Shown here: positions 11,006-19,324 of the stretch, in pieces
Numbering within the stretch: position 1 is the stretch's first letter
Layout: each line of letters opens with the position of its first letter
Source of the DNA: Campylobacterota bacterium
Lineage (GTDB): Bacteria > Campylobacterota > Campylobacteria > Campylobacterales > JAJVLF01
DNA length: 37,635 nt
Assembly: GCA_029255845.1 (NCBI GenBank)
Contig: JAJVLF010000016.1
Location: 1-37,635, forward strand
Direction: 5' to 3'
Program-made: the position numbers and the translations under genes
The notes under the pieces: generated by a model
The model's database searches: none
What the model saw: only the letters and a program-made list of their open reading frames with translations
What the model was told of the DNA's origin: nothing

Positions 11006-11942
11006 TTATTGCCTTTAGGGAACCTCTATTGAAAACTTGATAACTTGCACAATGCAAACCACCATTTTGTCTTATTAAATATCTTGAATCTATTTGGATG
11101 ATTTTCTTATTTTTAAATACATTTTTAAATATTTCTAATGCTTCCATATCAAATGAGCAATAAAATTTAGGGACTAATATTATTTTGTTTAATTGAATAA
11201 AGTTTAAATAACTTGCTGGTAGTATTTTATTTAAAAAGTATTTTTTAGTCATCGGTAAGCCTATTATTTGAGATATTTTTTCATCTTTAGCGAATTTTAA
11301 AAGCTCGTCTTTCATGCATTTTAAATGCTTATTGTTTTTCATATATAGGATTATATCTTTATTTGCAAATCTTATCAAGTTATCAATATGTCCATCTGTG
11401 TCATCTCCTTTTAGATGGACTTGATTGAATAAGTATAGATTATTGATATTTAAAATATGCTTTAATTTATTTTTTATTTCACTCTCTTTTATATTATTTC
11501 TATTTAAAAAAAAAGTGTCTTTCATTCCAATTGCTATTTTTCCATTGGTTTCTATAGCTCCACCCTCTAGGGTGATATTATTTTTTTTAGATTTTATAAA
11601 GAGCTTTTTAGCGAGAGCATTATCTTTTTTATAGGGATATTTTTTGCCCCATCCATTGAATGAGAAATTAATATTTTTTTTATTTGTCTGGATAGGCATA
11701 ATATCTCTAGCCCATATATCATCATAGTCTTGATAACTTATTTTTATATTTTTATATTTTGAATACTTTTTTGTAAGAGAGTTTTTTTCTTTAGAGATTA
11801 GCCATATTTTTTGATGTTTTATGCTTTTTGAAATTATATCATTATATGTTTTGATAATTTTATTGTAGTATCCTTTAAAAGGAGAATGAATACTAGGAAT
11901 AATTAAAAGTAAATAATCTTGTTTAAACCAATCAGGCTTCAT
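10995..11942 (-). CDS. aguA: Agmatine deiminase (peptidyl-arginine deiminase fold)
   Basis: Hydrolyses agmatine to N-carbamoylputrescine and ammonia, a route to putrescine. The 315-residue protein shows the family motifs in order: DDIWARDIMP, LEGGAIETNGK, KGDDTDGHIDNL with the catalytic His, and GGLHCAS with the nucleophilic Cys near 298. It is a little shorter than typical members (about 330-370). The tail after the active-site Cys (VFNRGSLK, 303-310) is encoded by a copy of the dispersed AGGGAACCTCTA motif, so the C-terminus may have been rebuilt by that repeat. It abuts acpS and overlaps the reductase. No aguB amidase is seen here. Confidence 0.85.
   Translation of the reverse strand: MKPDWFKQDYLLLIIPSIHSPFKGYYNKIIKTYNDIISKSIKHQKIWLISKEKNSLTKKYSKYKNIKISYQDYDDIWARDIMPIQTNKKNINFSFNGWGKKYPYKKDNALAKKLFIKSKKNNITLEGGAIETNGKIAIGMKDTFFLNRNNIKESEIKNKLKHILNINNLYLFNQVHLKGDDTDGHIDNLIRFANKDIILYMKNNKHLKCMKDELLKFAKDEKISQIIGLPMTKKYFLNKILPASYLNFIQLNKIILVPKFYCSFDMEALEIFKNVFKNKKIIQIDSRYLIRQNGGLHCASYQVFNRGSLKAINET
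11015..11038 (+). repeat. Dispersed AGGGAACCTCTA motif, copy 1
   Basis: TTAGGGAACCTCTATTGAAA on the plus strand, the same core as the copy at 19299, with the flank TTGAAAACT also shared. This copy lies within the last codons of agmatine deiminase, antisense to it. Confidence 0.6.
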
Positions 11943-12287
11943 TTACATACAAAAAGCTACAGCAATGGCAAAACCACCATCGTGAGTTATACTAAGAGAG
12001 CTTGTTGTGAAATTGAATTGTTTTTTTATTTTTTTAGAAATTGTAAAAAAAGGAGCTCCTTTTTCATCTTTGTAAATAGATATATCTCTAAAACCTAGCT
12101 GAGAGCCTATTCCTACCTTTAAGGCTTTAGAGATTGCCTCTTTACTAGCATAAAAACCAGCGAGAGTTTCATCTTTTTTAATAAGAGATATTTCATTTTT
12201 AGAAAAAACTTTATTTAAAAATTTATCTTCATATTTATCTCTTATCTTAGAAATTCGTTTAATAGATACTATATCTATTCCTATCAT
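11943..12287 (-). CDS. acpS: Holo-[acyl-carrier-protein] synthase
   Basis: Transfers the 4'-phosphopantetheine arm from CoA to the acyl carrier protein. The 114-residue product matches the family size and carries IGIDIVSIKRI at the N-terminus (Mg-binding Asp) and GFYASKEAISKAL (the F.A.KEA..K signature). The end is LSITHDGGFAIAVAF. The fliL-acpS pair is a known Campylobacterota arrangement. Both junctions are abutting, so it is translated from the same polycistronic message. Confidence 0.95.
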   Translation of the reverse strand: MIGIDIVSIKRISKIRDKYEDKFLNKVFSKNEISLIKKDETLAGFYASKEAISKALKVGIGSQLGFRDISIYKDEKGAPFFTISKKIKKQFNFTTSSLSITHDGGFAIAVAFCM

Positions 12288-12851
12288 TTATTGGATAATA
12301 AACTCAGTAAAAAATACATTAGTAATCATTCCATCGATTAAAGAGGCATTTATTTTAGATATAAGCTCATCTTTTAATCTATTTTTACCTTTAGATGTTG
12401 AAAGTTCTTGTTTTGTTCTTGAAGTCAGAGTATCTATAATAGTATCACTTAAGACTACTTTTTTCATCTCAAGCTCACCTATTACATTTTCAGTATCAAG
12501 CTCTAGGCTTATTTTTACTCTTAGATATCTTTTTCCTCTTTTTGTTATTAAATTAACGACAAATTTATCAAGCTCATAAATGGGACCTACTGTGATATAG
12601 CTAGTAGCTCTTCTTGCAGACCTTCTAGGAGGACCCCCTGCAGGTTGCTTTAAGCTAGTAGGAGCATCATCCATCATCGCCTGATCATCTCCTCCTCCTC
12701 CACTAGAAAGAAGCATTGCAATTACTCCTCCCACAATAATTAGGAATATTAAAACAACAGCAGCAATAATTATAATTATCTTATTGCCACCACCGCCACT
12801 AGGTTTTTTACTTCCTTCTTCTGGTGCCTCTATTTCTTCTTCATCTGCCAT
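12288..12851 (-). CDS. fliL: Flagellar basal-body protein FliL
   Basis: A stator-associated membrane protein that stabilises the motor under load. The 187-residue product has an acidic, glycine-rich cytoplasmic start and a single transmembrane helix (about 25-48). A low-complexity linker (GGGGDD, GGPPRRSARR) follows, then a stomatin-like periplasmic domain with YELDKFVVNL and KRYLRVKISLELD, and the family's C-terminal NVFFTEFIIQ. It is co-linear with metK upstream and acpS downstream. Confidence 0.92.
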   Translation of the reverse strand: MADEEEIEAPEEGSKKPSGGGGNKIIIIIAAVVLIFLIIVGGVIAMLLSSGGGGDDQAMMDDAPTSLKQPAGGPPRRSARRATSYITVGPIYELDKFVVNLITKRGKRYLRVKISLELDTENVIGELEMKKVVLSDTIIDTLTSRTKQELSTSKGKNRLKDELISKINASLIDGMITNVFFTEFIIQ

Positions 12852-12863
12852 AATTAACTCTTT

Positions 12864-14051
12864 TTATAATTTTTTAAACCAATCAAGCTCGTCTAATTTT
12901 TCCCATGGATAATCCTCTTGACCAACTTGACCTCTAGCAGCTACATCGGCATATAAGAAATTATCTTTATTAGGTTTGTCTAAATTAAATTGTTTTATAA
13001 TCCACATAGGAGTTAAGCTAAATTTTTCGCTTATTTTTGCAGAAAGCTCATCATCATTTATATTTGAAAATGTTCCCATAGTATCCACACATACAGAAAT
13101 AGGTTTTGCAACTCCTATAGCATAAGATATTTGAACTACTGCTTTTTTAGCTAAATTAGCAGCGACTATATGTTTAGCCAACCATCTAGCTGCATAAAGA
13201 GCAGATCTATCAACTTTTGTGTAATCTTTACTTGATTGAGCTCCTCCACCAATAGGAGAATATCCTCCAAAAGTATCAACAATAAGTTTTCTTCCTGTAA
13301 GCCCTGAGTCATGTAATGAGCTATGATTTGTATATTTTCCAGTAGGATTTATATGTAAAATACATTTATTTTTATCATAATAAGGTAAATTAGCATCATC
13401 AATTATCTTGCCAATAATTTCTTTAACTTTTTCTAATGGCATAGAATCAACTGAAGGAGCAGAAACTACAATAGTATGAATTGATTTAGGCTCACAATTT
13501 TCAAAATGAACTTTTAAATCATAATCAACAGAAACTTGAGTTTTTATATCAACTCCAAACTCATGAGGATTAGCTAAAGCATATTCATATACTTTATCAC
13601 TTAAAATCCTAGCATAAGTAATAGCTGAAGGCATTAAGTTTTTAGTCTCATTACAAGCAAAACCAAACATAATTCCTTGATCTCCTGCTCCTATTTCTCC
13701 AGTTTCTTGATCAACTCCTTGTCCTATTTCAGGGGATTGCTCATTTACATAAACTTCGATATTTAAATCATTTATATCCAAGCATTGAGAAGAAGTAAAA
13801 TAATCATTATTTTTATAGCCTATGCTAATTAAAGCATTTCTAACTAATTCTTTATATCTCTCATTACTTACTTTATGTTTTGATTTACATTCGCCACCAA
13901 TGACAATATTTTTACCAGCTAAAAAAACCTCTGTAGCAACTCTTGAATTTGAGTCGTTTATAATATACTCATCTACGATAAAATCTGCAATAATATCTGC
14001 ACATTTATCTGGATGACCAGCACTAACTACTTCTGAAGTGAATAAATACAT
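12864..14051 (-). CDS. metK: S-adenosylmethionine synthetase
   Basis: Makes S-adenosylmethionine from ATP and methionine. The 395-residue enzyme has TSEVVSAGHPDKCADIIAD (ATP and Mg binding), GAGDQGIMFGFACNET, and a phosphate loop reading GGGAQSSKDYTKVDRS. The last differs from the common GGGAFSGKDPTKVDRS, which probably marks a lineage variant rather than loss of function because Lys, Asp and Arg are kept. An AAAGG site precedes the ATG. It is 12 bases upstream of fliL and 36 bases after the epimerase gene. Confidence 0.96.
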   Translation of the reverse strand: MYLFTSEVVSAGHPDKCADIIADFIVDEYIINDSNSRVATEVFLAGKNIVIGGECKSKHKVSNERYKELVRNALISIGYKNNDYFTSSQCLDINDLNIEVYVNEQSPEIGQGVDQETGEIGAGDQGIMFGFACNETKNLMPSAITYARILSDKVYEYALANPHEFGVDIKTQVSVDYDLKVHFENCEPKSIHTIVVSAPSVDSMPLEKVKEIIGKIIDDANLPYYDKNKCILHINPTGKYTNHSSLHDSGLTGRKLIVDTFGGYSPIGGGAQSSKDYTKVDRSALYAARWLAKHIVAANLAKKAVVQISYAIGVAKPISVCVDTMGTFSNINDDELSAKISEKFSLTPMWIIKQFNLDKPNKDNFLYADVAARGQVGQEDYPWEKLDELDWFKKL

Positions 14052-14087
14052 ATTGAACCTTTAATTCGGGAGGTATCCCTGTTATTT

Positions 14088-15098
14088 TTACGAGTTTGTA
14101 TGATATTCTTGGAACCAATTTATAAATTTATCTATGCCATATTCTATAGAAGTGCTAGGCTTATAATTAAAATCTTTTATTAAATCATCCACATTAGCAT
14201 AAGTCGCTTGGACATCGCCCATTTGCATAGGCATAAATTTAATATCAGCTTTTTTATCTAGCTTAGTCTCTATAGCTTTCACAAAATCCATTAACTTTAT
14301 TGGCGAATTTTGACCTATATTATAGATTTTATATTTAGGATTAGAATAATCACTCTCTATGCAACGAGATACTCCACCTACTATATCATCTATATAAGTA
14401 AAGTCCCTTTGCATATTGCCGTTATTATATACTTCTATTTGTTTATTTTCAAGTATATTTTTAGCAAAAATGTAAAGTGCCATATCAGGGCGACCCCAAG
14501 GACCATAAACAGTAAAAAATCTAAGACCTATAGTATTAATACCATAAAGATGAGTATAAGTATGAGCCATTAATTCATTTGATTTTTTAGTTGCTGCATA
14601 TAGACTAATAGGAGTATCTGTCTTATCGGTTGTAGAAAATGGATAATCACTATTTAGTCCATAGACACTAGAGCTACTAGCATATACTAAATGCTTTACA
14701 TTATTATGTCGCACAGCTTCTAAGATATTTGTAAATCCTATTATATTAGAAGATATATAGGCATTAGGGTTGGTTATAGAGTATCTTACTCCTGCTTGAG
14801 CTGCTAGATTACATACTACATCAAATTTTTCTTTTTTGAATATTTTAAAAAGTAGATCTTCATCTTCTAGGTTTGCTTTGTAAAAAGAGAAATTTTTATT
14901 ATTAATAGAGGTGATTTTTTTAGAATATTGAATTTTATCTTTTGTAATCCCTAGATTATTTAATCTATTATATTTTAAGTTTATATCATAATAATCATTA
15001 ATAGAATCAAGCCCTAGAACTGTATGATTGGCACTTAATAGTTTATTGCAAAGATGGTATCCTATAAATCCAGCACTTCCTGTTACGAGTATTTTCAT
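14088..15098 (-). CDS. NAD-dependent UDP-sugar 4-epimerase (UDP-glucuronate 4-epimerase-like)
   Basis: An extended short-chain dehydrogenase/reductase of 336 residues that likely converts UDP-glucuronate to UDP-galacturonate for surface polysaccharide. It has the NAD-binding TGSAGFIGYHL, LAAQAGVRYSI, an SSSSVYG serine and the YAATKKSNE Tyr-Lys pair. FFTVYGPWGRPDMA is typical of the UDP-glucuronate epimerase group. Substrate remains inferred. The gene diverges from flagellin across an 86-base spacer. A role in flagellin or envelope glycosylation is possible but only suggested by position. Confidence 0.85.
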   Translation of the reverse strand: MKILVTGSAGFIGYHLCNKLLSANHTVLGLDSINDYYDINLKYNRLNNLGITKDKIQYSKKITSINNKNFSFYKANLEDEDLLFKIFKKEKFDVVCNLAAQAGVRYSITNPNAYISSNIIGFTNILEAVRHNNVKHLVYASSSSVYGLNSDYPFSTTDKTDTPISLYAATKKSNELMAHTYTHLYGINTIGLRFFTVYGPWGRPDMALYIFAKNILENKQIEVYNNGNMQRDFTYIDDIVGGVSRCIESDYSNPKYKIYNIGQNSPIKLMDFVKAIETKLDKKADIKFMPMQMGDVQATYANVDDLIKDFNYKPSTSIEYGIDKFINWFQEYHTNS

Positions 15099-15113
15099 AT
15101 TTTCTTCTTAATT

Positions 15114-15130
15114 TGGTATAAGTTTTGCTT
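15114..15130 (+). promoter_or_regulatory. Sigma54-type -24/-12 promoter of flagellin
   Basis: TGGTATAAGTTTTGCTT has GG (15115-15116) and GC (15127-15128) separated by exactly 10 bases, the diagnostic sigma54 spacing, and a TTGC -12 box. It predicts a start near 15140 and a leader of about 45 bases. In Campylobacter and Helicobacter some flagellins (FlaB) are driven by sigma54. Confidence 0.6.
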
Positions 15131-15184
15131 CTAAGCTTTACTAGAATAAAACTAATGTATTTTATCAATTAAAGGTTAATATAG

Positions 15185-16786
15185 TTGTCATTTAGAATAA
15201 ATACAAATACTTCTGCACTTACAGCTCATGCTCAAGGTGTGTCTACTAATGGTAAGATGGAAAAATCTTTAAATAATCTTAGTAGCGGATATAGAATAAA
15301 TAAAGCAGCTGATGATGCTTCAGGTCTGGCTATCGCTGATTCACTTAGAAGTCAAGCTAAATCACTAAATCAAGCCATAAGAAATGCAAATGATGCTATA
15401 GGATTAATACAAATAGCAGATAAAGCTATGGATGAGCAAATAAAAATACTTGATACTATTAAAGTAAAAGCAATCCAATCTGCACAAGATGGACAAACAT
15501 CAAACTCAAGATCTGCTTTGCAAGCTGACATAGTTAGATTATTAGAAGAGCTTGATAATATTGCTACTACCACTACATACAATGGTTTAACTTTACTTGC
15601 AGGTGCTTTTACAAATAAAGAATTTCAAATTGGAGCATATTCTAATCAAACCATAAGAAGCTCAATTGGACCTACTGAGAGTAGCAAAATAGGAATTCAA
15701 AGATATGAAACAGGCTCTACCATTAAGTCAGCTAAAGAGGTTCAATTAAAATTCAAAGCAACTGAAGGAAATACCAATATAGACTTAGAGTCAGTAATAA
15801 TATCCACAGGTGGTTCTACGGGAATAGGAGTTTTAGCTAATACTATTAATAGAAATTCAAATGAGTTAAAAGTTAGAGCTTCGTGGAATTTAGTATCTAC
15901 TGGGAACAAACCAATAGATGGGGGAGACAGAAATGGAACTCCTGTTATTATTAAAGAATTAGAAATTAATAATGTTTCTATTGGAAATGTTACTATTACA
16001 GGAAATGACTCAAATGGAAATTTAGTTCAATCAATCAATTCTGTAAAAGATCAAACAGGAGTATTCGCATCAAGAGATGTTAGAGGTCATTTATCTTTAA
16101 CTAGTATAGATGGAAGAGGTATAAATATATCTGGAAGAGAAAATGTCTCTGCTATAGGAATAGATGATTTAAGTTTTCAAGGAAAAACTGATGCAGACCC
16201 AAAAGAAAAGCATGAAAATTACGGACGACTAACTCTTACAAGAATAGGAGATTCAAGAGATATTATTTTAAGTGGAGCAGGAACATCATTTAGTGATGTA
16301 GGTTTTGGCGAAGGACATGTAGCAGAAGCATCTGTGAGCTTAAGAAGTATTAGAGATAAATATACTGTTGATGAAGCATCTGCTATGGGGTTTTTTGATA
16401 ATAAAAATACTTTATTAAGAAAACAAGCAGAAGAATCGAAAACATTAAATCCTACGACAGGTGCCAAAGAGGGTGGTTTTGTTGCAGCAGGAGTTACATC
16501 TTTTCAAGGAGCTCAAGCAGTAATGGATATAGTAGATTCTGCTATCACGACTCTAGGAAGAGTGCGATCAGATATAGGTGCTGTGCAAAATCAATTAGAA
16601 GTTACTATAAACAATATTTCTATCACTAGAACAAATGTAACAATAGCAGAATCAACTATTAGAGATACAGATTATGCAGAAGAAACTTCAAACTTTAAAA
16701 AAGAAAGTATCATAGCACAAGCAGGAATTTATGCATTAAATCAAGCTAATTCCGTTCAACAAACTGTGCTAAAATTATTACAATAG
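15185..16786 (+). CDS. Flagellin (filament subunit)
   Basis: The major filament protein, 533 residues. The conserved N-terminal D0/D1 (about 1-170, with LNNLSSGYRINKAADDASGL) and C-terminal D1/D0 (about 440-533, ending QANSVQQTVLKLLQ) flank a variable D2/D3 region. Its length fits the Campylobacter/Helicobacter type rather than the short flagellins of Arcobacter. The segment LDTIKVKAIQ at 89-98 replaces the LQRVRELAVQ of Salmonella that TLR5 recognises, as in Campylobacter. The start is TTG with AAAGG nine bases upstream. No ATG alternative fits. Many Ser/Thr in the centre could be glycosylated, unproven. It is monocistronic by appearance. Confidence 0.95.
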   Translation: MSFRINTNTSALTAHAQGVSTNGKMEKSLNNLSSGYRINKAADDASGLAIADSLRSQAKSLNQAIRNANDAIGLIQIADKAMDEQIKILDTIKVKAIQSAQDGQTSNSRSALQADIVRLLEELDNIATTTTYNGLTLLAGAFTNKEFQIGAYSNQTIRSSIGPTESSKIGIQRYETGSTIKSAKEVQLKFKATEGNTNIDLESVIISTGGSTGIGVLANTINRNSNELKVRASWNLVSTGNKPIDGGDRNGTPVIIKELEINNVSIGNVTITGNDSNGNLVQSINSVKDQTGVFASRDVRGHLSLTSIDGRGINISGRENVSAIGIDDLSFQGKTDADPKEKHENYGRLTLTRIGDSRDIILSGAGTSFSDVGFGEGHVAEASVSLRSIRDKYTVDEASAMGFFDNKNTLLRKQAEESKTLNPTTGAKEGGFVAAGVTSFQGAQAVMDIVDSAITTLGRVRSDIGAVQNQLEVTINNISITRTNVTIAESTIRDTDYAEETSNFKKESIIAQAGIYALNQANSVQQTVLKLLQ

Positions 16787-16845
16787 CTTCACTAAATAAT
16801 ATATACCCATCAAAGCTCTAAAAATACAAATAATTTAGATAGGAC

Positions 16846-16859
16846 TAGAAGCTTTTCTA
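16846..16859 (+). terminator. Weak hairpin after flagellin
   Basis: TAGAA-GCTT-TTCTA, a 5-bp stem 60 bases past the flagellin stop codon. It has no T-tract, so termination here is uncertain. Confidence 0.25.
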
Positions 16860-16882
16860 ATAACAGAAATAATAATATTTTA

Positions 16883-16891
16883 TGTTATAAT
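16883..16891 (+). promoter_or_regulatory. Extended -10 promoter of the receptor kinase
   Basis: TGTTATAAT is an exact extended -10 (TGnTATAAT). A start near 16898 gives a 60-base leader to the ATG at 16958, which is preceded by AGAAGGA. This makes the kinase a separate unit from flagellin. Confidence 0.6.
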
Positions 16892-16957
16892 ATCGCAATT
16901 TTGAGAAATAAAGCTCTCTAAATATGTAAAAATAAAGTGAAGAAGGACTGTTTGTTT

Positions 16958-19261
16958 ATGAAACAAATAATAATCTTATTGATATTTATTGTCAATATAA
17001 ATGCGAATAATCTAAATTATGTAAAAATATGTGTGGATCCAGATTGGATGCCTATGGAAAAGATTGATGAAAAAGGGAAGCATGTTGGTATTGTTGCTGA
17101 TATATTAAACCTTATAGAAGCCAAAACAAATTTTAAATTTATTTTAGTTCCTACTACTTCATGGGATGAATCTATCTCTTTTATAAAACAAAAAAAATGC
17201 GATGTCTTGCCTTTGGCTTCTGAGATTGAAGAGAGAAAAGAATGGATGAATTTTACTCCTGTCTATATGCAATATCCTGAAGCTTTGGTTATTAAATCAA
17301 GTGAAAGTAAAAAAACTTTAGAAGAAATAATAAAGCTACCATTAGGATTGACTAAAGGGTATGCTGCTATTACTTGGTTTAGAGATAAGTATCCAAATAT
17401 AAATATAATAGAAGTAGAAAATATGGATGATGCTTTTGCTAAATTAAGAAGTGGGGAAATATATAGCTATTCAGATACTCTTCCTATTGTAGGATATAAG
17501 CTTCAAGAAGAAGGTATTCTTGATTTAAAAATATCCTATATATTTGATAAAAAAGATTATAGCCTTGATGCAGGTATGGCAGTTAGAAAAGATAAAATTG
17601 AACTACATAGAGAATTAACAAAAGTTATCAATAACTTAAATGAGAAGAAGCTTGATGAGATTTTAGCAAAGTGGGTTAAAATTAATATGGAAGATGTTGT
17701 TGTTAATTATACTTTAATTTATCAAGTATTAGGTGGTATTTTTCTTATTGGGATAATAATTCTATATTGGAATTATAAATTAAGTTTATTAGTTAAAGTA
17801 AAAACAAAAGAAATTCAAGAATTTGCTAATACATTAGAAGATAAAGTCAAAGAAAAAACAAAAAAAATAAGACATCTTTTAGATAATGTAGGAGAAGGGT
17901 TTCTTACTTTAAATCAAGATTTTTTAATAAATCACGAGTATTCAAAAGAATGTGAAATAATATTAGGCGATAATATAGCACATAAGGATATATCTAAAAT
18001 AATTTTTAAAAATTTAACAGAAGCTGATACTTTTAAAAAAAATTTGAATATAGTACTAAAAGTAAAAAATAAAAATGCTCAAAAATCTGCATTAACCTTA
18101 CTTCCTGAAGAGATAACCATTAGAGAAAAAACATTAAGTGTTAAATATAAAATTATAGATAATAGCTTTATGTTGATACTCACAGATATATCTGAAAAAA
18201 AATCATTAGAGAATAAAATAAAGAATGATCAAAATATGCTAAAAATGACAGTAGCTATTATTACAGGTAATGATGTATTTTTTGATCTTAAAAATGACTT
18301 TGAGTATTTTATGAACAATATAAATATCTACATAGATGAAAATAAAACAGCCTTATATAATATAAACGAAATATATAGATTAATACATACTTTTAAAGGC
18401 TCATTCTTACAATTATTTATGGATAACACAGGATTACAGTTGCATAATGTAGAGTCTAAATTATCTGATGTCCTGCAAGGTGATAAACTTATAGATAATA
18501 AGCAATTATTATCATTATTGCAAGATATAAATTTTGCAACTTTTATGGATACAGATTTAGATAATATTATAAAAGTCCTAGGAAAAAGTTTTTTAGAAAA
18601 AAATAAATTCTTACTTGTTGAAAAGCAATCTTTGAAGAGTGTAGAAAATACATTTAATTCATTAGTAAGAAAACATAAAGAGCATGATTTTTCAGCTATT
18701 TTAGAGAGTATTAGAGCATTGTCCAAAAAAAGTGTGAAATCTTATTTGGATCCATATGTGAGATTGGCATTACAGATGTCTTACAAGGCAAATAAACCTA
18801 TTCATGAGTTTGAAGTTATAGGTGATGAAAATATTTTCTTGCCAAAGAAATTTAAAAATTTTATGAATTCTTTAGTCCATGTTTTTAGAAATACTATTGC
18901 TCATGGGATAGAAAATGAAGATATTAGAGATGATTTGGGTAAAAGTGAAAGAGGAGCTATATCTTGCTCTTTTTCTAAAGAGAAAGATGAGTTAAAAATT
19001 ATAATTGCTGATGATGGCTCTGGTATAGATGTAGATAAAATTAAAGAAAAAGCAGGAAATAGTAATATGTCTAACGAGGAAGCATATCCATTTATTTTTA
19101 AAGATAATTTTTCCACTAATGATGAAGTAGATGAGCTTTCAGGCAGAGGAGTAGGACTAAGTGCTGTTAAAAGTGAATTAGATTTATTGCATGGAAATGT
19201 TGAGGTTCATAGCGAATTAAATATTGGAACCAGGTTTATTTTTACTATTCCTACTACATAG
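16958..19261 (+). CDS. Receptor kinase: solute-binding domain, PAS-like region, Hpt and CheA-like ATPase
   Basis: A 767-residue membrane sensor. I chose the ATG at 16958 because AGAAGGA sits ten bases upstream and it starts directly at the signal peptide; a GTG at 16937 would add seven residues. Order: signal (1-17); periplasmic family-3 amino-acid-type solute-binding domain (about 20-240, with CVDPDWMPMEKIDEKGKHVG); one membrane helix (about 250-273); coiled coil; PAS-like region (about 305-415); Hpt with RLIHTFKGSF, phosphorylatable His near 477; and a CheA-like ATPase with FRNTIAHGIE, ADDGSGID and SGRGVGLSAVK. No CheW-like or CheY-binding (P2) domain is evident. No response regulator is adjacent. 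The ligand is unknown; an amino acid or other small solute is likely. Confidence 0.85.
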   Translation: MKQIIILLIFIVNINANNLNYVKICVDPDWMPMEKIDEKGKHVGIVADILNLIEAKTNFKFILVPTTSWDESISFIKQKKCDVLPLASEIEERKEWMNFTPVYMQYPEALVIKSSESKKTLEEIIKLPLGLTKGYAAITWFRDKYPNINIIEVENMDDAFAKLRSGEIYSYSDTLPIVGYKLQEEGILDLKISYIFDKKDYSLDAGMAVRKDKIELHRELTKVINNLNEKKLDEILAKWVKINMEDVVVNYTLIYQVLGGIFLIGIIILYWNYKLSLLVKVKTKEIQEFANTLEDKVKEKTKKIRHLLDNVGEGFLTLNQDFLINHEYSKECEIILGDNIAHKDISKIIFKNLTEADTFKKNLNIVLKVKNKNAQKSALTLLPEEITIREKTLSVKYKIIDNSFMLILTDISEKKSLENKIKNDQNMLKMTVAIITGNDVFFDLKNDFEYFMNNINIYIDENKTALYNINEIYRLIHTFKGSFLQLFMDNTGLQLHNVESKLSDVLQGDKLIDNKQLLSLLQDINFATFMDTDLDNIIKVLGKSFLEKNKFLLVEKQSLKSVENTFNSLVRKHKEHDFSAILESIRALSKKSVKSYLDPYVRLALQMSYKANKPIHEFEVIGDENIFLPKKFKNFMNSLVHVFRNTIAHGIENEDIRDDLGKSERGAISCSFSKEKDELKIIIADDGSGIDVDKIKEKAGNSNMSNEEAYPFIFKDNFSTNDEVDELSGRGVGLSAVKSELDLLHGNVEVHSELNIGTRFIFTIPTT

Positions 19262-19275
19262 AGAAGTTTAAACCT

Positions 19276-19296
19276 TTTTAGATATACTATCTAAAA
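19276..19296 (+). terminator. AT-rich hairpin between kinase and mqnD
   Basis: TTTTAGATA-TAC-TATCTAAAA is a perfect 9-bp stem located 15 bases past the kinase stop codon. No T-run follows, so it could be a weak terminator or a protein-binding palindrome controlling the operon that starts at 19316. Confidence 0.4.
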
Positions 19297-19298
19297 CT

Positions 19299-19324
19299 AA
19301 AGGGAACCTCTAAAATTGAAAACT
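19299..19324 (+). repeat. Dispersed AGGGAACCTCTAAAA motif, copy 2
   Basis: AAAGGGAACCTCTAAAATTG, followed by AAAACT. AGGGAA lies nine bases before the TTG start of mqnD, so the repeat supplies the ribosome-binding site, and the TTG lies within it. Confidence 0.6.

Noticed and set aside
14064-14084. Possible SAM riboswitch or attenuator before metK
   Set aside because: The 36-base gap only holds a GGGA/TCCC 4-bp stem, far too short for any known SAM-binding RNA.
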